DNA of 64,000 nucleotides. It comes from Paroedura picta (lineage: Eukaryota; Chordata; Lepidosauria; Squamata; Gekkonidae). The notes beneath the pieces were generated by a model that saw nothing but the letters and a program-made list of their open reading frames with translations, did not search any database and was not told where the DNA came from. The stretch spans positions 22,738,765 through 22,802,764 of the forward strand of contig NC_135369.1 of assembly GCF_049243985.1 (NCBI RefSeq). The letters are read 5' to 3'. This document shows positions 63,201 to 64,000 of the stretch, one piece after another. A program made the translations under genes and the position numbers. The stretch's first letter is position 1. Each line of letters starts with the position of its first letter.

Positions 63201-64000
63201 GGACTACAATTCCCAGGAGCCCCTGCCAGCAAATGCTGGCAGGGGCTCCTGGGAATTGTAGTCCATGGACATCTGGAGGACCGCAGTTTGACTACCCCTG
63301 CTTTAGAATAACTTTAGCACACACATCAGTTTGGTGCCAACAGAGATATGTTTTTTTCCCTACTTATTTGTTTAATTTATTTTATTTCTTAGCCACCACT
63401 CCCAGACCTGTCAGCTCACGGCGGCTTACAACAGTAATTAAAACAATAAAAAACAATAAAAAACAACCCCCAGTTCTCCCCCACACACACACACACACAG
63501 TAGTCCTCTGTTTCAAATAGTTTTAGGGGTGCTGCATTTCATTTCTTTATGTTGATTTATAATTTTTAATCCCTTTTGATTAGTAAATTAGTAAGGCAGA
63601 ATTATAATTCTCAGGCATGCTGAGTTCTATCAAAAACACTTTAACAATGCTTCTAAAGGGCTAGTATTATTGATGGGGACACCTGCGCTGCAAATGTAGT
63701 GCCTCTAAGGTGCGACTGAAACTGAATTTACCTGATTTGCTGCACGTCAACATGTCTGGAACTATTGTTACAGTCTGTTAATAATGAAAGTTGTGATTTT
63801 CTAGAACACCCACAGCTATGTTTGCTCAGTAAAGTGACTGGATCTCTCTCAGGGCACCCCTATGAGAAATAGAGGCAGCTTGTCCTTACCAAAGCCAAAC
63901 ACCATCCCAGGTTCACTGTCTCACACCCTGTTCCTGTTCTCTCTCTCCTTGATCCCTTTTTCTCACATACAGGAATGCACCTACACATTATTTGAAGATC
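59903..64000 (+). CDS. Divergent cystatin-like secreted protein with acidic N-terminal extension (last exon cut by window end)
   Basis: Exons 59903-60235, 61594-61758 and 63973 to beyond 64000; introns phase 0, as in the other two cystatins. The ATG lies in a strong context (GCCACCATGC) and opens a signal peptide of about 22 residues. Residues 25-75 form a Glu-rich stretch, 19 acidic against 7 basic, absent from ordinary cystatins. The cystatin part follows: a helix with YNKKQNDYY, whose Asn97-Asp98 matches the SND legumain loop, then KAIAGLFSLKLVLVKTNC. The QxVxG loop is lost: its place reads KKAIA, or KAIAG with a one-residue shift. The first disulfide loop (Cys129-158) spans 28 residues instead of 15, rich in His and Tyr. 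Cys77 is an extra, unpaired cysteine. N128-C-T is a sequon. The protein may be a non-papain inhibitor or a structural or egg protein; I do not recognise the exact gene. Confidence 0.82.
60372..60750 (+). mobile_element. Non-autonomous hAT element with CAGTGGTTCTC ends
   Basis: CAGTGGTTCTCAACCTGGGG to GGTTGAGAACCACT; target duplication CCTTAGCC/CCTTAGTC. It lies in intron 1 of the third cystatin-like gene. Confidence 0.88.
60755..60872. mobile_element. Foldback MITE, GGGCCAATTCTGCACA family, diverged
   Basis: GTTGGATAATGCACT and GTGCATTATCCTACGTGTGC arms around GTTCTGCACTGG. Confidence 0.65.
60873..61593. other. Third cystatin-like gene, intron 1 end, no feature recognised
   Basis: Unassigned sequence up to exon 2. 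Confidence 0.3.
61594..61758 (+). CDS. Third cystatin-like gene, exon 2
   Basis: The acceptor TTTCTAG ends at 61593 and the donor GTGAGA starts at 61759. 55 codons against 43 in the two sister genes; the surplus is the enlarged loop between the first two cysteines. Confidence 0.85.
61843..62021 (-). mobile_element. Sauria-type tRNA SINE, reversed
   Basis: GACGAGGAGGAGTTGGTTTT, CTGCTTTTCACTACCCAAAG and CACAACAGACACCCTGTGAG. Confidence 0.8.
62095..62340 (-). mobile_element. BovB/RTE LINE 3' fragment
   Basis: AAGTTGTGTCCGACCCATTG, CGACCCCATGGACAATGATC and CCTTCTCATGAGGTGGCCAA match, from memory, the BovB 3' region. Preceded by GTTGTTGTTGT. Confidence 0.75.
62380..62640 (-). mobile_element. L2-like LINE 3' end with (GAAT)n tail
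   Basis: On the minus strand the end reads TGTAAACCACCCAGAGCCGT, GGGAAGGGCTGTATAAAAAT and about 13 GAAT units (62397-62449). Confidence 0.8.
62885..63085 (-). mobile_element. 5S-derived SINE, reversed
   Basis: TTTCAAGGCAAGAGGCGGTC, GTGGTCTCCCATCCAAATAT and CAGACTCTGCTTAACTGCTG. Confidence 0.7.
63165..63300. mobile_element. Foldback hAT MITE
   Basis: CAGGGATAGTCAAACTGCGG ends; exact target duplication CTTTAGAA at 63157-63164 and 63301-63308, the same octamer as at 55797. Confidence 0.95.
63358..63470 (-). mobile_element. L2-like LINE 3' tail, reversed
   Basis: TTATTTCTTAGCCACCACTC, GTCAGCTCACGGCGGCTTAC; a CA run follows at 63481-63500. Confidence 0.7.
63501..63972. other. Third cystatin-like gene, intron 2 end, no feature recognised
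   Basis: Unassigned up to the exon 3 acceptor. Confidence 0.3.
63973..64000 (+). CDS. Third cystatin-like gene, start of exon 3 (partial)
   Basis: The acceptor CATACAG ends at 63972; reads ECTYTLFED, fitting the C-x-x-x-V/F pattern that opens the last cystatin exon (TCKFYVW, ICTFQVW in the sister genes). The rest lies beyond the window. Confidence 0.75.

Overview
The window is nuclear DNA from a squamate reptile, most likely a lizard; I cannot name the species. The basis is the repeat set (CR1 and L2-like LINE tails, tRNA-derived SINEs of the Sauria type, 5S-rRNA-derived SINEs, a BovB/RTE fragment, dense hAT MITEs) and cystatins that read like snake-venom and egg-white cystatins. Genes are split into short exons by long repeat-rich introns, so most long open frames are chance or transposon derived.

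All four recognisable host genes lie on the + strand. (1) Positions 1787-14131 hold the last five coding exons of PAQR6 (membrane progestin receptor delta); its first coding exon(s) must lie left of the window. (2) 25362-35406 is a complete three-exon type 2 cystatin, 153 aa, resembling cystatin E/M. (3) 40674-50661 is a second complete three-exon type 2 cystatin, 148 aa, closest in feel to snake-venom cystatin. (4) 59903 to the window end is a third, divergent cystatin-like gene with an acidic N-terminal extension; its third exon runs off the right edge. The three share exon structure (phase 0 introns after the first inhibitory loop and before the third cysteine), and genes 2 and 3 share 3' UTR sequence, so they are a tandem family.

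As a set, the three cystatins would be secreted and act on papain-like cathepsins and legumain. Their binding sites have diverged in a complementary way: the first keeps both sites, the second has lost the legumain-type Asn and changed the Pro-Trp loop, the third has lost the papain-type QxVxG loop but kept the legumain-type Asn. The first two start in CpG islands; the third has a GC box and a TATA-like site instead.

Everything else is repeats or plain intron and intergenic DNA: six foldback hAT MITEs with 8-bp target duplications, four longer hAT elements with CAGTGGTTCTC ends, a hAT element with a GC-rich tandem core, many CR1 copies (some nested), three full-length SINEs with 12-13 bp target duplications, a decayed Gypsy/Ty3 integrase fragment, short pieces that look like Penelope-like element ends with a hammerhead-like fold, and microsatellites. 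Two GC-rich promoter-like repeats (about 6340-6740 and 33150-33480) and a CpG-retaining segment near 54450-54915 are not explained by any family I recognise. No CRISPR, tRNA gene or rRNA gene was seen.
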